Positions 33,297-40,562 of a DNA stretch of 48,825 nt are shown here, one piece after another (positions within the stretch are counted from its first letter, which is position 1; the number at the start of each line of letters is the position of its first letter). The DNA comes from Mariaggregatimicrobium sp964498785 (GTDB taxonomy: Bacteria; Zhuqueibacterota; Zhuqueibacteria; Thermofontimicrobiales; Thiofontviventaceae), in contig CAZCJL010000046.1 in NCBI GenBank assembly GCA_964498785.1, positions 1 through 48,825 of the forward strand, given 5' to 3'. The translations under genes and the position numbers were made by a program. The notes under the pieces were generated by a model. That model made no database searches, had not been told where the DNA came from, and worked only from the letters and a program-made list of their open reading frames with translations.

Positions 33297-34508
33297 ATGA
33301 AAAAGTTAGTTGTTTTATTCATTGCAATACTGATGCTGATGAACTGCTCCGGCTCTGATCAAAAAGAAGGCGGATACAACTGGAAGCATTTTTCAAACAA
33401 GAACGGCGATTTTTACCCGCCAAACGCCGGGAATCAACAAACTGCAACATTGGTTTTAGATATTGACAAAGACGGTGTGAATGATTTTGTCATCACTGAA
33501 CGATCACAGTCGCCGGCTGTTGTTTGGTACCGCTATATGGATGGAAAATGGGAGCGCTATGTAGCGGATCATGACGCGCTTCATATCGAAGCCGGATCAG
33601 ATTATTACGACATTGATGGTGACGGCGATTTGGACATCGCCTTTGCAGGGGATTCCCAAAGCAATCAGGTCTGGTGGTGGGAAAATCCGTACCCGGACTT
33701 CAATCCGGAGGCTGCCTGGGAGCGGCATCTCATAAAAAATGATGGCGCAACTAAACACCACGATATGATTTTTGGGGATTTCGATGGGGATGAAAAAGCA
33801 GAACTGGTTTTCTGGAATCAGGGCGCACATTCACTGTTTTTGGCAGAAATCCCGGAAAATCCCGGAGAAACAGAACCCTGGAGTTATGCTGCAATTTATG
33901 AATATCAGAAGGAGGAAACTGTGCCGCAAATCGGCTCTTATCCGGGTTGGAAGAAACCGAACGAGCACGAAGGTCTGGCAAAAGCAGATATCGATGGTGA
34001 TGGCATCGAGGATATCATCGGCGGCGGCTACTGGTTTAAATACGAAGGCGAATCGAAATTCACGCCTCATGCCATCGATGAAAGCTATCATTTTACCCGT
34101 TCCGCAGCAGGTCAGTTGATAAAAGGCGGGCGTCCGGAAATCGTTCTGGTCGTTGGCGACGGCACTGCGCCATTAAATATGTATGAATGGAAAAATGGCA
34201 AATGGGTCGTTCATACGCTCATCGACACGGTCATCGACGGGCACAGTCTGGATATTGTTGATTTTGATGGTGATGGCAATCTCGATATCTACAATGCGGA
34301 AATGCGTCTGGGCAACGACAATCCAGTCACCCGAATCCTGCTCGGCGATGGTGAGGGAAATTTCGAAACGCTGGAATTATTTGAGGGCTTCGGACAGCAT
34401 GAATCCCGAATCGCGGATTTGGATGGTGACGGCGATTTTGATATTTTAGGAAAACCATACACTTGGATGGCGCCGCGAATCGATATCTGGCTGAATAAAG
34501 GGAATTAA
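33297..34508 (+). CDS. VCBS/FG-GAP repeat lipoprotein
   Basis: 403 aa. MKKLVVLFIAILMLMNC is a lipoprotein signal (Cys17). The rest is a beta-propeller-like array with at least six calcium-binding DxDxDG-type loops: DIDKDGVNDF, DIDGDGDLDIAF, DFDGDEKAEL, DIDGDGIEDI, DFDGDGNLDI and DLDGDGDFDI. No catalytic motif is recognisable. Proteins of this kind often bind glycans or other surface ligands, and sometimes are lyases. Probably a surface or periplasmic binding protein of this locus. Strong AGGAGGT site. Lies between an esterase and a ThuA gene with short gaps, consistent with one transcript. Confidence 0.85.
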   Translation: MKKLVVLFIAILMLMNCSGSDQKEGGYNWKHFSNKNGDFYPPNAGNQQTATLVLDIDKDGVNDFVITERSQSPAVVWYRYMDGKWERYVADHDALHIEAGSDYYDIDGDGDLDIAFAGDSQSNQVWWWENPYPDFNPEAAWERHLIKNDGATKHHDMIFGDFDGDEKAELVFWNQGAHSLFLAEIPENPGETEPWSYAAIYEYQKEETVPQIGSYPGWKKPNEHEGLAKADIDGDGIEDIIGGGYWFKYEGESKFTPHAIDESYHFTRSAAGQLIKGGRPEIVLVVGDGTAPLNMYEWKNGKWVVHTLIDTVIDGHSLDIVDFDGDGNLDIYNAEMRLGNDNPVTRILLGDGEGNFETLELFEGFGQHESRIADLDGDGDFDILGKPYTWMAPRIDIWLNKGN

Positions 34509-34543
34509 GGCAATCATTCAAAAAAAGAATGAATGGTATCAAT

Positions 34544-35293
34544 ATGAAAAAACTAATCTTGATATTTTTGTTAATAATGGGGGCGAATACAATGTATGGT
34601 CAAACTCAGTTTGAGGCGCTTGTATTTTCGGGTACTGCCGGATATCGGCACGAGTCGATTCTGGAGGGCGTTGCTGCTATGAAGCTTCTTGGCGAACGGC
34701 ATCAATTCGGAGTTACATGGACCGAGGATGCGAATGTGTTTTTAGAAGACGATCTTGCAAAATTCAATGTCGTTGTTTTTTTTAATACCAGCGATAATAT
34801 GCTCACCGACGAACAGCAAGCAGCATTTCAGGAATTTATTCGATCCGGAAAGGGATTTGTCGGAATTCATGGCGCGGCAGCAACCGAATATGATTGGGAA
34901 TGGTATGGCAAACTGATCGGTCGCTTTTTCAAGGTGCATCCCAAAGTTCAGACAGCAGTCATTGATGTGATCGATAAAAATCATCCGGCGACATTCCATC
35001 TCCCAAAGCGCTGGCTATGGACTGACGAATGGTATGATTTCGAAGTGCCACTGGCGGATGATCTGACTGTAGTGCTGACGGTTGATGAAAGCACGTACAA
35101 TCCCGAAGTAAAAGGCAAGAAGTTCTCAAAAGGAATGGGGGATTTTCATCCCATCGCGTGGTATCATGAATTCGATGGCGGCAGGGCATTTTACACAGCG
35201 CTCGGGCATTCGCCGCTGGCTTATAAGGAGCCCCTGTTTTTGCAGCATATTTATGGCGCTATTTTTTGGGCGGCAACGGGGCGTGGGCTTTGA
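34544..35293 (+). CDS. ThuA-domain protein
   Basis: 249 aa from ATG 34544, chosen because the signal peptide MKKLILIFLLIMGANTMYGQ starts there; an ATG 15 bases upstream would only add MNGIN. Matches the ThuA family (class I glutamine-amidotransferase-like fold): ALVFSGTAGYRHESI, FNVVVFFNTSDNMLTDEQQAAFQEFIRSGKGFVGIHGAAATEYDWEWYGKLIGRFF, HPATFHLP, DEWYDF and GGRAFYTALGHSP. ThuA takes part in the 3-keto route of disaccharide use in rhizobia. A small hairpin (CATTC-A7-GAATG) lies in the preceding gap. Confidence 0.9.
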   Translation: MKKLILIFLLIMGANTMYGQTQFEALVFSGTAGYRHESILEGVAAMKLLGERHQFGVTWTEDANVFLEDDLAKFNVVVFFNTSDNMLTDEQQAAFQEFIRSGKGFVGIHGAAATEYDWEWYGKLIGRFFKVHPKVQTAVIDVIDKNHPATFHLPKRWLWTDEWYDFEVPLADDLTVVLTVDESTYNPEVKGKKFSKGMGDFHPIAWYHEFDGGRAFYTALGHSPLAYKEPLFLQHIYGAIFWAATGRGL

Positions 35294-35352
35294 GGAGGAG
35301 GCGAGGCTGTCAGTGGAGTTTTGGTTTAAGAGTTAGGATTCTTCAATAATTC

Positions 35353-35385
35353 AGATTTCTGAAATCGTTAAGATTTCAGAAATCT
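35353..35385. repeat. Family D hairpin, compensated variant
   Basis: AGATTTCTGAAATC-GTTAA-GATTTCAGAAATCT: perfect 14-bp arms. Relative to the common arm, C-G became T-A on both sides. Confidence 0.85.
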
Positions 35386-35414
35386 CGGATTTGGTGGATA
35401 ACAAGGAGGAAAAT

Positions 35415-37448
35415 ATGAGCAGAGCATTATTTCTAAGTTCATTGAACATTATTCTCATTGCCGGTTGTGCTGTTTTCACTTCTAATAAATTTGCAGATGT
35501 TGATCCTGCTAAAGATATTGAGCTGGTGCCGGTGTTCGGGAATCATCAGGTTTTACAGCAGCAGATGGAAATTCCGGTGTGGGGCACGGCGAAGCCTGGT
35601 GGAAAGGTTACGGTAAAACTTCACAATCAGGAAAAAACAACACTCGTTCAACCGGATGGCACGTGGCAGGTTAATTTAGATCCAATGAACGCAGGTGGCC
35701 CGTATGAATTGGCGGTCGTCGGAGAAAACACCATTCGCTTAAGTAACGTGATGATCGGCGAAGTTTATGTCTGTTCCGGTCAATCGAATATGGAGTGGTC
35801 TCTTTCGAAGGCAGTGAATGCAGAGCAGGAAATTGAAAATGCAGATTATCCGAACATTCGGTTGTTTCGGGTGCAGCGCAATATTTCGAAAGTACCAATC
35901 GACAGTATCATCACCGATGGCTGGCAGGTCTGTTCCCCGAAAACCGCAGCCGAATTCTCAGCAGTGGGCTATTTTTTCGGCAGGTATCTACAAAGGGAGT
36001 TGAGTGTTCCTGTTGGTTTGATCCATACTTCATGGGGCGGGACGCCGGCAGAAGCCTGGACCAGCACGGAGGCATTAAAAACACTACCGGATTTCTCGGT
36101 GATGATTGCAGAACTTGAAAAGAATGCAGCGACTGAAGAAGAAATGGTGCGTCAATACGAAAAAGCTGTGGCGGAATGGGAAGTACAGATTGAAAAATGG
36201 AAAGAATCTCTTGAACAGAGCGATCCGGGATTACATGGTGATAGAAAAAAATGGTACGATCCCGATTTGGATGATGCTGACTGGAACACGATGGAAGTAC
36301 CGAAATTATGGGAGTCAGCGGGTATTGCCGGTTTCGATGGTGTTATGTGGTTTCGCAAGCACGTCGATATTCCGGATTCCTGGCAAGAGAAAGATTTAAC
36401 AATAAAGCTTGGTCCTATCGATGATATTGATATCACCTGGTTCAATGGCGATAAAATCGGAAGCACAGAAGAATACGACGCGCCGCGCAATTATGGTATC
36501 CCGGCTTCGATAGTGACAACTGGCAGCAACGTCATCGCCGTTCGGGTGTTGGATCACGGCGGTGGCGGTGGTTTCTGGGGGGCATCAACCCAAATGGTTT
36601 TATCGAATAATAACGGCGATTCGCTTTTGCTTGCCGGAGACTGGAAATATCATCTGGCTGCGGATGGCGGCGAAATCCCGGAGCGTCCGGTGTCGCCGAT
36701 TCGTCCGCATCACAGACCTGGTGTGCTTTATAATGCCATGATCCATCCGTTGTTGCCATACAGGATTCGCGGCGCAATCTGGTATCAGGGCGAATCCAAC
36801 GCCAGTCGTGCATATCAATACCGCTCGCTTTTCAAAACCATGATAATGGATTGGCGCGAGAAATGGGGACAGGGTGATTTCCCGTTCTTTTTCGTGCAGC
36901 TTGCCAATTTTCATGCAGTCAATGAAACGCCGGTGGAATCGGACTGGGCAGAGCTACGGGAGGCGCAAACTATGGCGCTGGCGCTGCCCAATACCGGGAT
37001 GGCGGTGATTATCGATATCGGTGAAGCAGATGATATTCATCCCCGCAATAAACAGGATGTGGGAAAAAGACTGGCTTTGAACGCGCTGGCAAAAGTGTAT
37101 GGCAGAAATATCGTTTGTTCAGGTCCGCTTTACAAATCGCATAAAGTTGAGAATGGCAAAATTCGGATTTTGTTTGAACATGTTGGCTCGGGCTTATCCG
37201 CAAAGGACGGTAATCGGTTAAAAGGCTTTACCATTGCCGATGCGGATAAAAAATTTCATCGAGCAGATGCGGTTATTGATGGAAATACGGTAGTCGTATC
37301 CGGTCCCGAAGTGGAACAGCCGCTGGCAGTGCGCTATGCGTGGGCAGATAACCCGGTGTGCAATCTGTATAATGCGGAGGGATTGCCCGCATCGCCGTTT
37401 CGGACAGATAATTGGCGGGGGATTACGGTTCCGCCGGATGTTCAGTAA
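35415..37448 (+). CDS. Sialate O-acetylesterase-like (SGNH, CE20-type) lipoprotein
   Basis: 677 aa from ATG 35415, with AAGGAGGA 6 bases upstream; a GTG 24 bases earlier would start inside that site. MSRALFLSSLNIILIAGC is a lipoprotein signal (Cys18). An N-terminal Ig-like domain precedes the SGNH core: CSGQSNMEW with nucleophile S124, HTSWGGTPAEAW, WYQGESNA, and DDIHP with D540 and H542. A jelly-roll like the GH2 N-domain (WYDPDLDDADWNTMEVP to about 410) is inserted in the core, as in many bacterial members. It removes O-acetyl groups from sialic acid or from hemicellulose-type sugars. Confidence 0.9.
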   Translation: MSRALFLSSLNIILIAGCAVFTSNKFADVDPAKDIELVPVFGNHQVLQQQMEIPVWGTAKPGGKVTVKLHNQEKTTLVQPDGTWQVNLDPMNAGGPYELAVVGENTIRLSNVMIGEVYVCSGQSNMEWSLSKAVNAEQEIENADYPNIRLFRVQRNISKVPIDSIITDGWQVCSPKTAAEFSAVGYFFGRYLQRELSVPVGLIHTSWGGTPAEAWTSTEALKTLPDFSVMIAELEKNAATEEEMVRQYEKAVAEWEVQIEKWKESLEQSDPGLHGDRKKWYDPDLDDADWNTMEVPKLWESAGIAGFDGVMWFRKHVDIPDSWQEKDLTIKLGPIDDIDITWFNGDKIGSTEEYDAPRNYGIPASIVTTGSNVIAVRVLDHGGGGGFWGASTQMVLSNNNGDSLLLAGDWKYHLAADGGEIPERPVSPIRPHHRPGVLYNAMIHPLLPYRIRGAIWYQGESNASRAYQYRSLFKTMIMDWREKWGQGDFPFFFVQLANFHAVNETPVESDWAELREAQTMALALPNTGMAVIIDIGEADDIHPRNKQDVGKRLALNALAKVYGRNIVCSGPLYKSHKVENGKIRILFEHVGSGLSAKDGNRLKGFTIADADKKFHRADAVIDGNTVVVSGPEVEQPLAVRYAWADNPVCNLYNAEGLPASPFRTDNWRGITVPPDVQ

Positions 37449-37519
37449 ATGTTCGGAAAGCAGCAAGCATTATGGAATCAACGCAGAGCTTGCTATATTA
37501 TTGAATAATGCTCGGCTTC

Positions 37520-37640
37520 AGATTTCCGAAGTCTTTGAGACTTCGGAAATCTCTGCCTCCGGCGATTTTGATTTGCCACGAGATTCATCTCGTGGGTTCA
37601 GGCGCGTTCAAAAACAATCGCCGGGAATTTTAACTCCCGG
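37520..37640. repeat. Cluster of three hairpins upstream of the GH2 gene
   Basis: 37520-37552 is a family D copy with arms AGATTTCCGAAGTC and GACTTCGGAAATCT, again changed on both sides relative to other copies. 37576-37595 is CCACGAG-ATTCAT-CTCGTGG. 37621-37640 is CCGGGA-8 nt-TCCCGG. Together they could form three adjacent stem-loops in the transcript, ending 36 bases before the proposed GH2 start. Confidence 0.8.
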
Positions 37641-37676
37641 TAATAAAAAAATAAAAATAAACAAGGGAAATCTAAA

Positions 37677-40148
37677 ATAAAAATATTAGAACTCAAAAAC
37701 AATTGGCTCTTTCGTCAGATTAGCACGAACGACTGGCTGCCGGCAAAGGTGCCGGGCTGTGTTCATACGGATTTGCTTGCAAATGGTGTTATCAAAGATC
37801 CGTTTTATCGCTTAAATGAAAAAGACCAGCAATGGATCGAGCGGGAGGAATGGGAATACAGAACGACTTTTGACTTGCCTGCACGATTTTACAATAATGA
37901 AATCATCGAGCTGCTATGCATGGGATTGGACACATACACGACGGTTTATCTGAACGAGGTGAAAATCATTTCAGCAGATAATATGTTCCGTGCATGGACT
38001 GCGGAATGCAAGCATTTACTGAAAATTGGCTCAAACGAGATTCGAGTTCATTTTAAATCACCATATAATGAAGCGCTGCCGAAATATGATGCACATCCTT
38101 ACCAGGCGCCGGCAGCGAATGATAAGGGCGAAAAGAAGGTGAGTCCGTTCACGCGGAAGGCGCCGTATCAATACGGCTGGGATTGGGGACCGCGGCTGTT
38201 GACAAGCGGCATCTGGCGACCGATTTTTTTGAGAGCCTGGAGTTATGCGCGGATCGAAAATATTCAGATTATTCAGGAATCATTGGATGATCAAAAAGCG
38301 AAATTAATTGCTGCTGTGCGCATTCAGGCGACAAAAGAATTCTCCATACGGATATCGCTGAGATTGGATGACGCGCTGATGTTGCAAAAAGATGTGTTTC
38401 TAATTCCTGGCGAAAACACGGTTGAATTAAAATTCGATATCTCGAATCCGGTAAGGTGGTGGTGCAATGGTTTGGGAAAAGCCCATCTCTATGAATTGGA
38501 CGCGATCTTGAGTTCTGAGGGCGAATCGCTGGACCGAAAACATCAAAAAGTTGGCTTGCGCACAATTGAATTGATCCGTGAACCTGATGCAGATGGCCAA
38601 TGTTTTTATTTTAAATTGAACGGACATCCGGTGTTCATGCGTGGTGCCAATATTATTCCGTTTGACTATTTCCCGACTCGTGCAACCCGGCAGAAATACG
38701 AAACAATGATCAAAGCCGCAGTGGATGCGAATATGAACATGCTGCGCGCATGGGGCGGCGCCTACTATGAAGACGATGTGTTTTACGAATTGTGCGATGA
38801 GAACGGGATTTTGGTGTGGCAGGATTTCATGTTCGCCTGTGGTATGTATCCCGGAGATGATGAATTTTTGCAATCCGTGCGCGATGAGGCTATTTACAAT
38901 ATCGTCCGGCTGCGCAATCATCCTTGTCTCGCATTGTGGTGCGGCAACAACGAAATTCTGGAAGGATTTGATAGCTGGGGTTGGAAAGAAGAATTGGGAG
39001 AAGAAAACGCTACCGATGCATTTGAGGCATACAAGAAATTATTCTATCAATTGCTTCCGGTTATCCTTTCCCAATATGATCCGCAGCGATCCTACTGGCC
39101 ATCTTCGCCCAGCAGCGCTTTTGATGAAATGCTTTCTTTAACAGCCGGTGATTATCATTACTGGGACATTGTGAAGGCGGATTTGCCGATTCAAGTGTAC
39201 CGGGAAAATGTCGGCAGGTTTATGAGTGAGTATGGCTTCAAATCATATCCTGAAATGAAAACCTTACAGACTTATGCCCGCGAAGCAGACTGGCATATTC
39301 GTTCAGAAGTAATGGAAGCGCACCAGGGCTGGGAAATGGGCGCGGATCTGGTCGAGAACAATATGCGACGGGAATATCGTAAACCAAAGGATTTTGATTC
39401 ATTTTTATATGTCAGTCAATTGCTTCAGGCAGAAGCGATCCGGATTGCGGTGGAGGCGCATCGTAGCGCCAAGCCGTATTGCATGGGAACGCTGTACTGG
39501 CAGTTGAATGATTGCTGGCCCGCAGCAACCTGGTCCAGCATCGATTATTTCGGGCGCCGGAAAGCGCTGCATTATTACATCAAACGGCTATTTAATCCAG
39601 TGTTGCCGGTCGCGAAAATGGATGATGGAAAACTCACTGTATACGTTACCAATGACCAGTTGCAACCGCTTCAATCACATATCAAAATTACAGTGCTGGA
39701 TTTTTTCGGGAAGAAACTATTTGAAAAGCTGATCCCGGCGGTGCTCTCAACAAAAACCTGTCAACCGGTTTATGTAATACCGGTGGTTGATGTACTCAAA
39801 GAGGTCGATCCGAATCAGGCGTTGTTGTCCATATCTGTAGTTGATAAAAAAAAGCGAATTTCCGAAAATGTGCATTACTTTGTTTCTCCGGGCGAGCTTG
39901 AGTTGCCGCGCCCAAATATCCGTGCGAATATTGCACAATGTAACGGTGGCTACAAAATAAATCTGATTTCATCTGTACTGGCGAAAAATGTTTATTTATC
40001 AGTGAAACATACAGACGGATTTTTCGACGATAATTATTTCGAGCTGTTACCCGGTAAAACGAAAACCGTAACGTTTATGACGTCCAATGAATATGATTCA
40101 TTCAAATCAAAATTTATTATTCGTTCATTATTCGATACATATCAATAG
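37677..40148 (+). CDS. GH2 beta-mannosidase, cytoplasmic; likely ATA start
   Basis: About 823 aa. The frame is open from 37647 and reads KILELKNNWLFRQISTNDWL then PAKVPGCVHTDLL, the normal beta-mannosidase N-terminus, but contains no ATG, GTG or TTG until GTG 37749, which is inside the first domain. ATA at 37677, 9 bases after AAGGG, is the best start. Domains: jelly-roll (1 to about 190), Ig-like, and a barrel with LWCGNNEIL (acid/base E426) and FMSEYGFKSYPEM (nucleophile E518); numbers assume the ATA start. No signal peptide. It hydrolyses beta-mannose ends, as in Man-beta-1,4-GlcNAc or mannan oligomers. Lies after the sialate-esterase gene. Confidence 0.88.
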   Translation: MKILELKNNWLFRQISTNDWLPAKVPGCVHTDLLANGVIKDPFYRLNEKDQQWIEREEWEYRTTFDLPARFYNNEIIELLCMGLDTYTTVYLNEVKIISADNMFRAWTAECKHLLKIGSNEIRVHFKSPYNEALPKYDAHPYQAPAANDKGEKKVSPFTRKAPYQYGWDWGPRLLTSGIWRPIFLRAWSYARIENIQIIQESLDDQKAKLIAAVRIQATKEFSIRISLRLDDALMLQKDVFLIPGENTVELKFDISNPVRWWCNGLGKAHLYELDAILSSEGESLDRKHQKVGLRTIELIREPDADGQCFYFKLNGHPVFMRGANIIPFDYFPTRATRQKYETMIKAAVDANMNMLRAWGGAYYEDDVFYELCDENGILVWQDFMFACGMYPGDDEFLQSVRDEAIYNIVRLRNHPCLALWCGNNEILEGFDSWGWKEELGEENATDAFEAYKKLFYQLLPVILSQYDPQRSYWPSSPSSAFDEMLSLTAGDYHYWDIVKADLPIQVYRENVGRFMSEYGFKSYPEMKTLQTYAREADWHIRSEVMEAHQGWEMGADLVENNMRREYRKPKDFDSFLYVSQLLQAEAIRIAVEAHRSAKPYCMGTLYWQLNDCWPAATWSSIDYFGRRKALHYYIKRLFNPVLPVAKMDDGKLTVYVTNDQLQPLQSHIKITVLDFFGKKLFEKLIPAVLSTKTCQPVYVIPVVDVLKEVDPNQALLSISVVDKKKRISENVHYFVSPGELELPRPNIRANIAQCNGGYKINLISSVLAKNVYLSVKHTDGFFDDNYFELLPGKTKTVTFMTSNEYDSFKSKFIIRSLFDTYQ

Positions 40149-40224
40149 TAAAGGACTCATTTATAGTAAAACCTAAAATTCTAAAATGAAAATAATATTA
40201 TTCCCTAAATTGAAATAACGTTCC

Positions 40225-40269
40225 GGAGTGAATCGCTCCAATACGACTCGGTCGTATTGGAGCGATTCA
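40225..40269. repeat. 19-bp perfect hairpin with family A head
   Basis: GGAG is followed by arm TGAATCGCTCCAATACGAC (40229-40247), loop TCG and a fully complementary arm to 40269. The base of the stem (GAATCGC/GCGATTC) equals that of the 8877 copy, but the usual CTTTAT loop is replaced by a longer stem. TTGC follows, not a U-run, so a simple terminator is unlikely. Confidence 0.8.
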
Positions 40270-40313
40270 TTGCAATGCGCAGGCTGACTGAGAACTCAAG
40301 AATCGTTGGAAAA

Positions 40314-40415
40314 AACCTTGCGAAGGTTAGCAGTAATACAACATATAGATGATTATACAAAGGTATATCAATATACAGCTTGTCCTGTTTTTAAAAACCT
40401 TCGCAAGGGTAGTTC
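40314..40415. repeat. Family C inverted-repeat element, copy 1
   Basis: Left arm AACCTTGCGAAGGTT, right arm AAAACCTTCGCAAGGGTAGTTC. The interior TATATCAATATACAGCTTGTCCTG is shared with copy 2 at 46271 apart from small differences. About 100 bp, MITE-like, in the same orientation as copy 2. Confidence 0.75.
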
Positions 40416-40562
40416 GTGGACAGACTGTAAAGTTATTGCATTCCAACTATAAATAAAATCAATCGTTATAATTAAATTGTTCATTTTAGTTTAGAATTTT
40501 GGGTAAAAGACAATTCCGAAAACCGCATATAGTACGTTATTCAAACGAAATTTGGAGGTGCA

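Larger units (their letters stand above)
40149..40562. other. 414-bp gap with two repeats, upstream of the second GH97
   Basis: Holds the long hairpin at 40225-40269 and the family C element at 40314-40415. Downstream of these is an A/T-rich stretch with a TATAAT at 40467-40472 but no convincing -35 box at the right distance. The ribosome binding site GGAGGTG lies 40555-40561. A new transcription start for the next block is plausible. Confidence 0.5.

Noticed and set aside
33297..34508. Rhamnogalacturonan lyase or other polysaccharide lyase
   Set aside because: Only calcium-binding repeat loops are visible; no lyase catalytic signature was found.
37749..37751. GTG as the start of the GH2 gene
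   Set aside because: It would remove about 24 conserved residues of the first domain; homology continues upstream in frame.
40229..40269. Rho-independent terminator
   Set aside because: The stem is long and perfect, but no U-run follows and it shares the REP head.
40467..40472. TATAAT promoter for the second GH97
   Set aside because: No acceptable -35 element at normal spacing; such A/T-rich hexamers are common by chance here.
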